From assembly GCF_017104965.1 (NCBI RefSeq), contig NZ_JAAGPR010000008.1:186001-250000 (forward strand): 64,000 nt of DNA. Reading direction: 5' to 3'. Positions within the stretch are counted from its first letter, which is position 1; each line of letters starts with the position of its first letter. Both the position numbers and the translations under genes were made by a program. The notes beneath the pieces were generated by a model. It searched no databases, had not been told where the DNA came from, and saw nothing but the letters and a program-made list of their open reading frames with translations. This document shows positions 1 through 7,636 of this stretch, one piece after another. Source of the stretch: Paraburkholderia sp. Ac-20340. Lineage in GTDB: Bacteria; Pseudomonadota; Gammaproteobacteria; Burkholderiales; Burkholderiaceae.

Positions 1-264
1 ATCAAACCGCAGCAGACAGTGCAACTCAAGCCCGGCTCCTACGGCTGCCTGTCGAAAGACAAGCTCGACGCCGTTTCCCTGCACGAACAAGCCGGCGAGC
101 ATCAGCAGATGCAGGAATATTTCGCCGATTTCCGCTGCCTTTCCACGCCGGATAACCAGACGTATCGCGTCGTGCGCGTGGTCGGTCACGACGTCGAATT
201 CGTGAACGCCGCTAACGCCGACGATCAGGGTCTTTGGACCAGCGATCGCTCGATCAGGCAATAA
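1..264 (+). CDS. Hypothetical protein, 5'-truncated by the window edge
   Basis: The frame is open from base 1 and ends in TAA, so the visible 87 codons are the C-terminal part of a longer gene; the GTG at 19 is internal rather than a convincing start. The visible protein is soluble in character, with two Cys residues and a C-terminal stretch rich in charged residues. I do not recognise the family. It is followed 185 bases later by yaeQ on the same strand. Coding is supported by GC-rich third positions typical of the neighbours, but nothing in the sequence indicates a function. Confidence 0.55.
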   Translation: MKPQQTVQLKPGSYGCLSKDKLDAVSLHEQAGEHQQMQEYFADFRCLSTPDNQTYRVVRVVGHDVEFVNAANADDQGLWTSDRSIRQ

Positions 265-448
265 GCGGATAACAAGCAGGCAAACAGTCGATGAAATACC
301 GCGCGCGGCGAGCCCGCGCGTCATGGCGCCGTCATTCTGGCGTCAGACCATCCCGAAAGGACCTGCACAGCGCCGTCTGATGAATGCGGCACAGGATGTG
401 CTGGAAACTCGCTATCATGTGCGGCTTTTGCGCGGCGCGGGATTCGGT

Positions 449-1003
449 ATGGCACTCAAATCGACGATTTTCAAGGCAGAACTGCAGATCGCAGACATGG
501 ACCGGCATTACTACGCCGACCATGCGCTCACGATCGCCTGCCATCCGTCCGAAACCGACGATCGCATGATGGTGCGCATTGCTGCCTTCGCGCTGTTCGC
601 CGGCGAGCGGCTGGAGTTCTGCAAGGGGCTCTCCGACGCCGACGAGCCGGATCTCTGGGTCAAGGACTACACGGGCGCGATCCAGACCTGGATCGAAGTC
701 GGCCAGCCCGACGAGCGCCGCATTTCCAAGGCCAGCGGCCGCGCCGAGGAAGTCATCGTGATCGCTTACGGCGGCCGCACCTCGGATATCTGGTGGCAGG
801 GCGTGCGCGGCAAGGTGGAGCGCCTGCGCAACGTCACCGTCTGGTCGCTGGGCGAGGGCGTGGCCAATGCGCTCGGCAAGCTTGCGGAGCGCACCATGCG
901 TCTGCAATGCACGGTGCAGGATGGCGCTGCCTGGATCGGCAGCACGACGAGCGAGCCGGTCGCGGTCGAGTGGACCGTGTTCAAGGCGCCCGAGAACGTT
1001 TAA
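449..1003 (+). CDS. yaeQ: YaeQ family protein
   Basis: 184 aa, close to the roughly 180 aa usual for YaeQ. The N terminus begins MALKSTIFKAELQIADMDRH, the typical YaeQ start, so I chose the ATG at 449 rather than the upstream in-frame ATG at 323, which would add 42 unrelated residues. The fold belongs to the PD-(D/E)XK nuclease-like superfamily. The cellular role is not settled; E. coli YaeQ was once proposed to compensate for loss of RfaH, so a regulatory label should not be taken literally. The gene converges on the VOC-fold gene with only 6 bases between the two stops. Confidence 0.9.
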   Translation: MALKSTIFKAELQIADMDRHYYADHALTIACHPSETDDRMMVRIAAFALFAGERLEFCKGLSDADEPDLWVKDYTGAIQTWIEVGQPDERRISKASGRAEEVIVIAYGGRTSDIWWQGVRGKVERLRNVTVWSLGEGVANALGKLAERTMRLQCTVQDGAAWIGSTTSEPVAVEWTVFKAPENV

Positions 1004-1009
1004 AACCCA

Positions 1010-1411
1010 TCACGCGGCAGGTGGACCTTTGAGCTCCACCATATTGCCCTCCGGGTCGAACAGATACAGCGACGGCCCGAATCCCTCCGCGCCATAGCGC
1101 CCGGCCACATCGCCGGGCTGCGCGCCCGCCTGGGCGAGCCAGACTTTCAGCGCATCGCCGTCGAACGGCTCCACGCGCAGACACAGATGATCCATGTTGC
1201 GCCCCGGTCCGCTCTCGGCGTTGCGGTCGAGCGGGCCGCCCACGGTGATGAGATCGACCAGCGCGCGCCCCGCGCGCAACTGCACGAGGCCCAGTTCGCG
1301 TTCTTCGCGTGCGACGCGGCAACCCAGCACATCGCAGTAAAAGCGCGTCATGGCCGCCGGATCGGCTGCACGAATCACTACATGATCGATGTCGAGAATC
1401 TGGATCTGCAT
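1010..1411 (-). CDS. VOC superfamily (glyoxalase/dioxygenase-fold) protein
   Basis: 133 aa single-domain VOC protein made of two beta-alpha-beta-beta-beta modules. The likely metal ligands are His10 (DIDHVVIR), His75 (MDHLCLRV) and Glu126 (GNMVELKG), the usual H...H...E arrangement of glyoxalase I-like and fosfomycin-resistance-like enzymes. The substrate cannot be read from sequence; similar Burkholderia proteins are annotated as virulence-associated glyoxalase-like or generic VOC proteins. The ATG at 1411 was chosen because the VOC motif begins right after it; an upstream ATG at 1474 would add 21 low-quality residues. An upstream leader or small RNA with an intrinsic terminator ends about 75 bases before this start codon. 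Confidence 0.85.
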   Translation of the reverse strand: MQIQILDIDHVVIRAADPAAMTRFYCDVLGCRVAREERELGLVQLRAGRALVDLITVGGPLDRNAESGPGRNMDHLCLRVEPFDGDALKVWLAQAGAQPGDVAGRYGAEGFGPSLYLFDPEGNMVELKGPPAA

Positions 1412-1486
1412 GGCGTTTCCCGTTGCGGGTGCATGCAGGCAGTGTAGGAAAAACGCCGTAGACGAGCGCGGCAAAAGCGCTGGACG

Positions 1487-1547
1487 AAAAAAAGCCCGCT
1501 GCTGTGAGCGGGCTTAATCCATATCAGGAGGAGACATGGAGGAGACA
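1487..1547 (-). ncRNA. Candidate small RNA with two anti-Shine-Dalgarno motifs
   Basis: Transcribed leftward. A well-formed sigma-70 promoter lies at 1554-1582, and an intrinsic terminator (stem 1492-1500/1507-1515 followed by seven U) ends the transcript near 1487, giving an RNA of about 61 nt. Its 5' half is unstructured and carries CTCCTCC twice, 11 nt apart (complement of 1538-1544 and 1527-1533). That motif pairs with Shine-Dalgarno sequences. Small RNAs with exposed CUCCU loops are established translation repressors in several proteobacteria, and anti-SD sRNAs have been reported in Burkholderia cenocepacia. Expression here is inferred, not shown. The alternative is a terminated leader for the VOC gene downstream. 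Confidence 0.65.
1492..1515 (-). terminator. Intrinsic terminator of the small RNA candidate
   Basis: Perfect 9-bp stem (AAGCCCGCT at 1492-1500 with AGCGGGCTT at 1507-1515), 6-nt loop, followed on the minus strand by a U tract from the seven A at 1487-1493. Confidence 0.85.
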
Positions 1548-1553
1548 AGAATC

Positions 1554-1582
1554 ACTATACACAGCGGCCTGACGCGTTGCAA
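1554..1582 (-). promoter_or_regulatory. Sigma-70 promoter of the small RNA candidate
   Basis: On the minus strand: -35 TTGCAA (1577-1582), 17-bp spacer, -10 TATAGT (1554-1559). Expected start of transcription is near 1546-1548, directly before the first anti-SD motif. Confidence 0.75.
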
Positions 1583-1751
1583 CAAGTTTTTAAGGGAAAA
1601 CCCGCAATCGTGCCAAATTGTCGCAGTCACGTCTGACGGCGCCGAAAGCGCAAAATAGCGGTTCGAACGACAGCGCAAGATCCGGCGCGCCGCCGCCGGT
1701 CCGCGCCGATACAGTGGGACCATCGAATCTGCTCTCACTGGGAGTCCTGAC

Positions 1752-2918
1752 ATGAACGCCGCCCCGTCCGCCGCACCCGACACCCTCGATTTCGCCGATG
1801 ATGACGCGCGCTGGACCGCCATCGCCGGGCGCGACGCCCGCGCCGACGGCCAGTTCTTCTACGGCGTGCGCACGACCGGCGTGTTCTGCCGCCCGTCCTG
1901 CGCCTCGCGCCTGCCTCGGCGCGAAAACGTCGACTTTTTCGCCGATGCCGATACCGCACGCGCCGCCGGTTATCGCGAATGCAAGCGCTGCCGTCCGGGC
2001 GGCCTGCCGCGCGAACTGGAGATCGTGCGCCGCGCCTGCGCCGCGCTCGACGCCGATCCGCAGCAGCGCCTCACGCTCGCCCAGCTTGGCGACGCCGTGC
2101 ATCTGAGCCCATTCCACCTGCAGCGCCTCTTCAAGCGCGTGCTGGGCGTCTCGCCGCGCCAGTATCAGGCCGCGCGCCGCGGCGCCGTGCTGCGCGACGC
2201 GCTCGCGCAAGGCACCGGCGTCACGCGGGCGAGCGTCGACGCGGGCTTCAACTCGTCGTCGCGGCTCTACGAGAGCGTGGCGGGCGAGCTGGGCATGGCG
2301 CCATCGGCGTTCCGGCGCAAGGGCGCGGGCCTCACGATCCGCCATGCGGGCGCAGCCACGCCGCTCGGCCGCGTGCTGATCGCGGCGACCGATAAGGGCA
2401 TCTGCCGGATCGCTTTCGGCGACAGCGCGAAGACCCTCGTCGATACCCTGCGCGCCGATTTCGCGAACGCGCGCTGTATCGAGGACACCGAAGCGCTCGC
2501 GCCGTTCCTCGCCCACATCGACGCTTACCTGCACGGCCGCAGCGAGCGCATCGAGCTGCCGCTCGACATCGCCGCGACGGCGTTCCAGCAACGCGTCTGG
2601 GACGCGCTCCAGCGCATTCCGTACGGCGAAACCCGCAGCTACACGCAGATCGCCGAAATTGTGGGCTCGCCGCGCGCGGTGCGTGCGGTGGCGACGGCGT
2701 GCGCGTCGAACCCAGTGGCGCTGGCGATTCCTTGCCATCGCGTGGTGCAGAAGGGCGGCGCGCTCGCGGGCTATCGCTGGGGGCTGGCGCGCAAGGCGGC
2801 GCTCGTCGATGCCGAAGCGCGCGCGGGTGAAGTCCTCGTGACGCTCGACGTGGTAGAACCCTCGGACCAAGCCGCCCGGCGCGAGCGCGCCGCCACCACG
2901 CCGGAGATTCCTGTTTGA
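1752..2918 (+). CDS. ada: Ada: bifunctional alkylation-response regulator and O6-methylguanine-DNA methyltransferase
   Basis: 388 aa with the full E. coli Ada architecture. The N-terminal Zn domain has Cys46, Cys50, Cys77 and Cys80, the same spacing as the E. coli ligands; Cys46 is the expected methylphosphotriester acceptor. An AraC-type helix-turn-helix follows at about 85-190 (HLSPFHLQRLFKRV). The C-terminal O6-alkylguanine methyltransferase has the active-site motif PCHRVV with acceptor Cys328. Methylation of the N-terminal Cys converts Ada into an activator of its own operon. The stop overlaps the TTG start of alkA (TTGA), so the two genes form a coupled repair operon. Ada is expected to act on its own promoter, but I could not place an Ada box with confidence. 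Confidence 0.97.
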   Translation: MNAAPSAAPDTLDFADDDARWTAIAGRDARADGQFFYGVRTTGVFCRPSCASRLPRRENVDFFADADTARAAGYRECKRCRPGGLPRELEIVRRACAALDADPQQRLTLAQLGDAVHLSPFHLQRLFKRVLGVSPRQYQAARRGAVLRDALAQGTGVTRASVDAGFNSSSRLYESVAGELGMAPSAFRRKGAGLTIRHAGAATPLGRVLIAATDKGICRIAFGDSAKTLVDTLRADFANARCIEDTEALAPFLAHIDAYLHGRSERIELPLDIAATAFQQRVWDALQRIPYGETRSYTQIAEIVGSPRAVRAVATACASNPVALAIPCHRVVQKGGALAGYRWGLARKAALVDAEARAGEVLVTLDVVEPSDQAARRERAATTPEIPV

Positions 2919-3919
2919 GCGCCGTTCAGCACGCTTCTTCCGATTTCTCTTCAGCATCCGCAGAACTGGAATTGCCGTTTCGCGAGCCCTACGACTGGCC
3001 GCGCATGCTGCGCTTTCTCACCGGCCGTGCGACGCCGGGTGTCGAGGCCGTCGAGGATGGCGCGTGGCTGCGCGCCATCGACTTCAACGGCGCGAGCGGC
3101 ACGCTCGCCGTGCGCCGCCATGCGCGCAAGCGCTGCCTCGTTGCGCGCATCGACGGGCCGGTAAGCGAGCACGCCGCCGCGCTCGCCGTGCCGCTCGCGC
3201 GCATCTTCGATATTCACGCCGATCCCGCTGCGGTTGGCGCAGGTTTGAGCGCCGATCCGTGGCTCGCGCCGCTCGTCGCTGCGGCGCCTGGCTTGCGGGT
3301 GCCGGGCGCGTGGTCGGGCTTCGAACTGGTGGTGCGCGCGATTGTCGGCCAGCAGGTCAGCGTGAAAGCCGCGACGACGATCGTCGGGCGACTGGTCGAA
3401 CGCGTGGGCAAGCGCATCGACGGTCATGCGCATACGCGCACGGCGTGGCGTTTTCCCACGCCGGCCGATCTCGCGGCGGCGGATCTCACCGGCATCGGCA
3501 TGCCGGGCAAACGCATCGCGGCGCTGCAGGGTTTCGCGGCCAGCGTGGCAAGCGGCGCGGTGGCGATCGAGCGCACGCCAGCGCCTGCGATCCGCCGCCG
3601 CAAAAGCGCTGCTGATCTGAACACCCATGCCGACACCGAACGCGCCACGCTCGACGCCATGCGCGCGGCGCTGCTCGCGCTGCCGGGCATCGGCCCGTGG
3701 ACGGTCGAATACGTGGCGATGCGCGCCTGGCGCGACGCCGACGCCTGGCCCGCCACCGATCTCGTGCTGATGCAAACCATCGCTGCCCGCGATCCCGCAC
3801 TCGCGCGCGCGACCCAGCAACGCGCCCGCACCGACGCGTGGCGGCCGTGGCGCGCCTACGCGGCCATGCACTTGTGGAACGAAATCGCCGATCGCGCCGG
3901 GGCCGCACGCGGCGGGTGA
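2915..3919 (+). CDS. alkA: DNA-3-methyladenine glycosylase II (AlkA)
   Basis: 334 aa HhH-GPD base-excision glycosylase that removes 3-methyladenine and related alkylated bases. The family's N-terminal beta domain is followed by the helix-hairpin-helix LPGIGPWTVEYVAMR (about 256-270) and the catalytic Asp282 in WPATDLVLMQ. It starts with TTG at 2915, overlapping the ada stop in a TTGA junction, so translation probably depends on termination at ada. A short charged insert (about 225-245) sits before the HhH motif. The pair removes phosphate-, O6- and N3-alkyl damage together. Confidence 0.93.
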   Translation: MSAVQHASSDFSSASAELELPFREPYDWPRMLRFLTGRATPGVEAVEDGAWLRAIDFNGASGTLAVRRHARKRCLVARIDGPVSEHAAALAVPLARIFDIHADPAAVGAGLSADPWLAPLVAAAPGLRVPGAWSGFELVVRAIVGQQVSVKAATTIVGRLVERVGKRIDGHAHTRTAWRFPTPADLAAADLTGIGMPGKRIAALQGFAASVASGAVAIERTPAPAIRRRKSAADLNTHADTERATLDAMRAALLALPGIGPWTVEYVAMRAWRDADAWPATDLVLMQTIAARDPALARATQQRARTDAWRPWRAYAAMHLWNEIADRAGAARGG

Positions 3920-4258
3920 CGGCGCCCAATTCGCCGGCCGGGTTCCCGGCGTACTTGTCCGCATACATGCAACAACACGGGTATCGATGCGGTAGCGTCG
4001 GCGCCCGCTTTCGCAGCGCGTAAAGCGCCATCGCCGCATGAGCGGAGCCTGGCCGCCCGGCTAGGGAAAATCGGCAAAAGCCGCGCCAGGACTGGCTTGC
4101 GGCGCTGCCGCATCGGCCGCAAAGGCAGGCCCGAAGTGGCCTCAAGCAGGTCTTCCGGCGAGATGTTAAAGTGCCCGCTACCGAAAAAATCCCTGCCAGC
4201 GGTGTGTGCGTGTGTGCAACAGCGGCACCACCGCCGGCCAGTGCCCGACCAGCCCTCA
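3920..4258. other. Intergenic region upstream of gshA
   Basis: 339 bases between alkA and gshA. GC-rich with several small dyads (for example GGCCGGGTTCCCGG near 3935) but no convincing gene, terminator or promoter. A frame open from 4097 runs into gshA, but its first 54 codons look non-coding and lack GshA homology. Confidence 0.5.
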
Positions 4259-5881
4259 ATGCCAGACACGACCTCTACACGCACGAACGACGTTCTCACG
4301 CAGCGCCTTTCCGTGCTGAGCGCCGGGCCGCATCGCGACGCGCTCACGCGCGGTCTGCGCGGCATCGAAAAGGAAAGCCTGCGGGTCACGCGCGACGGCG
4401 CGCTCGCCATGACGCCGCACGCCGCCGCGCTGGGTTCGGCGCTGACGCATCCGTCGCTTACGACCGATTATTCGGAAGCGTTGATCGAAATCATCACGCC
4501 CGCAGAAAGCGACGCGTCGATCACGCTCGACAAGCTCGACGAGCTGCATCGCTACGTCTATAGCGTGCTCGCGCGCGACGGCGAAATGCTCTGGAACGAA
4601 TCGATGCCGGGCCTGCTGCCGCCGGAAGACGACGGCATTCCCATCGCGCGCTACGGCAGTTCGAATATCGGCACGCTGAAGTACGTCTACCGCATGGGTC
4701 TCGCGCTGCGTTACGGCCGCACCATGCAGTGCATCGCGGGCATCCACTACAACTATTCGCTCAACGAAGAAGTGTGGCGCGTGCTGCATGCGCACGATCA
4801 GTCGACGGCCACGCAGACGGATTACCAGTCGGAGCGTTATCTCGCGCTGATCCGCAATTTCCGCCGCACGAGCTGGCTGCTGATGTATCTGTTCGGCGCC
4901 TCGCCCGCGCTCGATGCGCGTTTCCTGCGCGGTCGCGAGCACACGCTGGAAAGCCTCGACGCCGACACGCTCTATCTGCCGTACGCGACCAGCCTGCGCA
5001 TGAGCGATCTCGGCTATTCGAACACGACGGGTCAATCCGCGCTGCACGCCGACTACGACACGTTGCCCGGTTATCTCGACGCGCTCGCCCAGGCCGTGAG
5101 CCAGCCGTATCCGCCTTACGAGGCGATCGGCACGCATCGCGACGGCGAGTGGGTGCAGATCAACACCAACATCCTGCAGATCGAAAACGAGTTCTATTCG
5201 ACGATCCGCCCCAAGCGCGTGACGTGGCCCGGCGAGCGTCCGCTGCATGCGCTGGCCGCGCGCGGCGTGCAGTACGTCGAAGTGCGCTGCATGGATATCG
5301 ATCCGTTCGAGCCCACCGGCATTTCGCTGGAGACAGCGCGTTTTCTCGATGCTTACCTGCTCGCCTGCGCGCTCGACGAAAGTGCGTCGCTGCCCGCAAC
5401 GGCATACGCCGAAGCCAACGAGAACTTCGGCCTCGTGACGAAGGAAGGGCGCAAGCCGGGGCTAGCGCTGACGCGCGATGGCCAGCCGGTTGCGATGCAG
5501 GACTGGGCGAACGAGCTGTTCGCGAAGATCGAGCGCACGGCCGCCGTACTCGACGCGCTGCATGGCGGCGACGCCCACGCGCGAGCGCTTGCGGCCCAGC
5601 GCGCGAAGCTCGCCGATGCGTCGCTCACGCCGTCGGCGCGCGTGCTGCAAACCATGCGCGATCAGCAGCAAACCTTCCTGCAATTTGCACTCGCGCAAAG
5701 CGAGCGTCATGCGGCGGACTTCCTCGCGCGTCCGCTGGATGCGCAGACGACCGCGCACTTCGAGCAACTCGCGCGCGAATCGGTCGACGAGCAGGCCAGG
5801 CTCGAACGCGAAGAAGTCGGCTCGTTCGATGCCTTCGTGGCCGCTTATCGGGCCTACACGCTCAACCGCTTCAGCGTCTGA
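4259..5881 (+). CDS. gshA: Glutamate-cysteine ligase
   Basis: 540 aa, class I (E. coli-type) GshA, which makes gamma-glutamylcysteine from Glu, Cys and ATP, the first step of glutathione synthesis in the cytosol. Diagnostic stretches are GIEKESLRVT near the N terminus, then GSALTHPSLTTDYSEALIE, the core GIHYNYS and QINTNILQIENEFYS, and EVRCMDIDPFEP. The ATG at 4259 was chosen because family homology starts soon after it; it leaves a short Thr/Ser-rich lead-in. It is slightly longer than the E. coli enzyme. No glutathione synthetase gene is adjacent. A structurally related GCS2-type ligase, ybdK, occurs later in the window. Confidence 0.95.
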   Translation: MPDTTSTRTNDVLTQRLSVLSAGPHRDALTRGLRGIEKESLRVTRDGALAMTPHAAALGSALTHPSLTTDYSEALIEIITPAESDASITLDKLDELHRYVYSVLARDGEMLWNESMPGLLPPEDDGIPIARYGSSNIGTLKYVYRMGLALRYGRTMQCIAGIHYNYSLNEEVWRVLHAHDQSTATQTDYQSERYLALIRNFRRTSWLLMYLFGASPALDARFLRGREHTLESLDADTLYLPYATSLRMSDLGYSNTTGQSALHADYDTLPGYLDALAQAVSQPYPPYEAIGTHRDGEWVQINTNILQIENEFYSTIRPKRVTWPGERPLHALAARGVQYVEVRCMDIDPFEPTGISLETARFLDAYLLACALDESASLPATAYAEANENFGLVTKEGRKPGLALTRDGQPVAMQDWANELFAKIERTAAVLDALHGGDAHARALAAQRAKLADASLTPSARVLQTMRDQQQTFLQFALAQSERHAADFLARPLDAQTTAHFEQLARESVDEQARLEREEVGSFDAFVAAYRAYTLNRFSV

Positions 5882-6123
5882 CGCCCGAGCGGACGCGATG
5901 CCGGGTCCGCACTACGGGCCGGGCATCGCAATTGCGTCGAAACGCCCACGGGCCGGCGCGGTCCAACCTTCACGGGCCTGACGCCGTGCCGTCGAGCGGC
6001 GCGCGCCGCGCATTCATCCCTTATAGTCACGCCAACGACAAACGGTCCGGCCGCACTGCGCGCGCGTTCTCGGTTCAAGCGGGTTCAAGCGCGCGCCGGC
6101 CGACACAGGGAGGAACCCAAGCG

Positions 6124-6606
6124 ATGAAACGAATCCTGCCGATCCTGCTCTGCGCGGCGCTGGCTGCCTGCGCGCCGCGCGGCCAGGTCAACCCCGACGT
6201 CATGCAGATCGCCACCGCGCCGCTCACCTGCAGCGACAAACCGCAGTGCGATATCTGGTGGCAACGCGCCCAGGACTGGGTGCGCGGCCATTCGAAATAC
6301 GAAGTGCAGACCGTCACCGACTCGCTGATCCTCACCGCCGGCCCCGGCGGCGGCAAGCGCGCGCTCGCCTACGAGATCACGAAAACCGTCAACGGCGACG
6401 GCACCACCACGATCGGCTTCGCGGCACATTGCGATAGCTCGATCGGCTGCAAGCCCGATCCGTGGGCCGCAGGTGCCGCCTTCAAGCAGTATGTGCGCAC
6501 GGGTATCGAACAGTCGGTTACGGGCGCCAACGACGCGAGCGAAACCGGCGCCGCGCCGCTGCCTGCTTCGGCTGCGGTACCGACGGCTTCGGCCTCGGCG
6601 CCCTGA
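6124..6606 (+). CDS. Putative lipoprotein of unknown function
   Basis: 160 aa. The N terminus MKRILPILLCAALAACAP is a lipoprotein signal with lipobox LAAC and lipid-acceptor Cys16. The mature part contains four further Cys (Cys39, Cys44, Cys107, Cys112), which could form disulfides in the periplasm, and ends in a low-complexity Ala/Ser/Pro tail. The motif CDIWWQRAQDWVRGHSKYE resembles short proteobacterial lipoproteins without assigned function. A Shine-Dalgarno-like GGAGG lies at 6110-6114. It is followed by an intrinsic terminator, so it is probably transcribed alone. Confidence 0.8.
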   Translation: MKRILPILLCAALAACAPRGQVNPDVMQIATAPLTCSDKPQCDIWWQRAQDWVRGHSKYEVQTVTDSLILTAGPGGGKRALAYEITKTVNGDGTTTIGFAAHCDSSIGCKPDPWAAGAAFKQYVRTGIEQSVTGANDASETGAAPLPASAAVPTASASAP

Positions 6607-6634
6607 GTCCACACCGGCTGCCAGCCGGTCTTCT

Positions 6635-6659
6635 CGCGCCCCGGATTGCCCGGGGCGCG
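6635..6659 (+). terminator. Intrinsic terminator after the lipoprotein gene
   Basis: Perfect 10-bp GC stem (6635-6644 with 6650-6659), 5-nt loop, followed by a moderately T-rich stretch. A smaller hairpin (ACCGGCT/AGCCGGT) precedes it at 6613-6629. Confidence 0.65.
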
Positions 6660-6829
6660 CGTCTTTGTCTTAAAGACGACCTTGCGCAATAAGATGGACT
6701 CCGAATCGAATCAATTCGATTGCGGATTTAGGCATTTTCTGATTGGGCGATGGATCGAGGAACCGTATTGTGGCCGTGCTTCGGCGCGTGCCGGACGGTT
6801 TCATTCCTCTTCAATCAATCGAATCCAAA

Positions 6830-7546
6830 ATGAAAATGCGATTTTTGCCAGCCACCTTGCTGGCCTTTCTGATCGCCGTCGCCGCTGGCTGCACTACTGC
6901 GTCGGGGCCCATGCACAATCTCGACATCGTGACGCTCGCTAACGGCACACAGGCTTATCGCGTGCAGTGTCAGGGCCTGCTCGAAAGCTCGAAGGCGTGT
7001 ATGAAGAAGGTCAACGAGATCTGCGGCGACAAGCAGCCGCTACGTGTTTCTTCGGTGGACCGCGCCGCTTCGGGCTTCGCGCCCGAGAACGATCCGCGTG
7101 AAATCATGTTCGTCTGCCAGGCGCCGCAACCGGTCGTCCAGCCGCAAACGCCTCCTCCGCCGCCGCCCCCGCCGGTCGTCGACACCAAGCCGCGCACGAT
7201 CACGCTGAACGCGGACGCCAACTTCGCGATCAACAAGTACGATCTGCTGCCGGCCGGCAAGCAGGCGCTCGACAAGTTCATCGCGGATAGCGACGGCGTG
7301 AACATCGGCACGGTGGTCATCGGCGGTCATACGGACTCGACCGGCTCGAAGGCGCTGAACGACCGCCTCTCGGAACGCCGCGCGCAAACCGTGCGCAACT
7401 ATCTGCAATCGCACGGCCTGCATGCCGGCCAGTATGAAGTGCACGGTTACGGCGCAACCCGCCCGGTCGCGCCTAACTCCACCGTGGAAGGCCGCGCGCA
7501 GAACCGCCGCGTCGAAATCCAGACCAACGGTGTGACTGCACGATAA
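6830..7546 (+). CDS. OmpA-family outer-membrane lipoprotein
   Basis: 238 aa. A lipoprotein signal (MKMRFLPATLLAFLIAVAAGC) has acceptor Cys21. An N-terminal periplasmic domain with five further Cys follows, then a Pro-rich hinge (about 101-117) and a C-terminal OmpA peptidoglycan-binding domain (about 125-232). The domain has the signatures GGHTDSTGS, NDRLSERRAQTVRNYL and GRAQNRRVEI, including the Asp and Arg that bind diaminopimelate. Its expected job is to tether the outer membrane to the wall, in the manner of Pal. It is not the pal gene of the tol cluster, since no tol genes are nearby. An upstream in-frame ATG at 6743 adds 29 residues ahead of an otherwise clean lipoprotein signal, so I rejected it. 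Confidence 0.9.
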   Translation: MKMRFLPATLLAFLIAVAAGCTTASGPMHNLDIVTLANGTQAYRVQCQGLLESSKACMKKVNEICGDKQPLRVSSVDRAASGFAPENDPREIMFVCQAPQPVVQPQTPPPPPPPPVVDTKPRTITLNADANFAINKYDLLPAGKQALDKFIADSDGVNIGTVVIGGHTDSTGSKALNDRLSERRAQTVRNYLQSHGLHAGQYEVHGYGATRPVAPNSTVEGRAQNRRVEIQTNGVTAR

Positions 7547-7590
7547 ACCTGCATAACAGGTTTAACTGCAGGCTTTACTGCAGGTTTAAC

Positions 7591-7636
7591 CGCGGGACCG
7601 TCCTTGAGCCATCAGTGGCCCATCGACGGTCCCGCG
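7591..7636. terminator. Long-stem hairpin, convergent terminator
   Basis: 12-bp perfect stem CGCGGGACCGTC (7591-7602) with GACGGTCCCGCG (7625-7636) and a 22-nt loop, followed by CCTTTTCT. It overlaps the last codons of the MFS gene. It is preceded by short repeats of GCAGG/TTTAAC at 7555-7590. It probably stops transcription of the OmpA gene and may work in both directions. Confidence 0.6.

Noticed and set aside
1536..1658. Plus-strand 40-codon ORF starting at an ATG with a perfect-looking AGGAGGAG upstream.
   Set aside because: The purine-rich stretch is the complement of the anti-SD motif of the leftward RNA, which has its own promoter and terminator; the peptide shows no recognisable features and no plus-strand promoter or terminator was found.
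3990..4200. Possible cobalamin-type riboswitch on either strand before gshA.
   Set aside because: Some box-like words (GGAAGACCTGC, CGCCGCAAGCC) appear, but not in the order or spacing of the B12 riboswitch, and no cobalamin gene follows.
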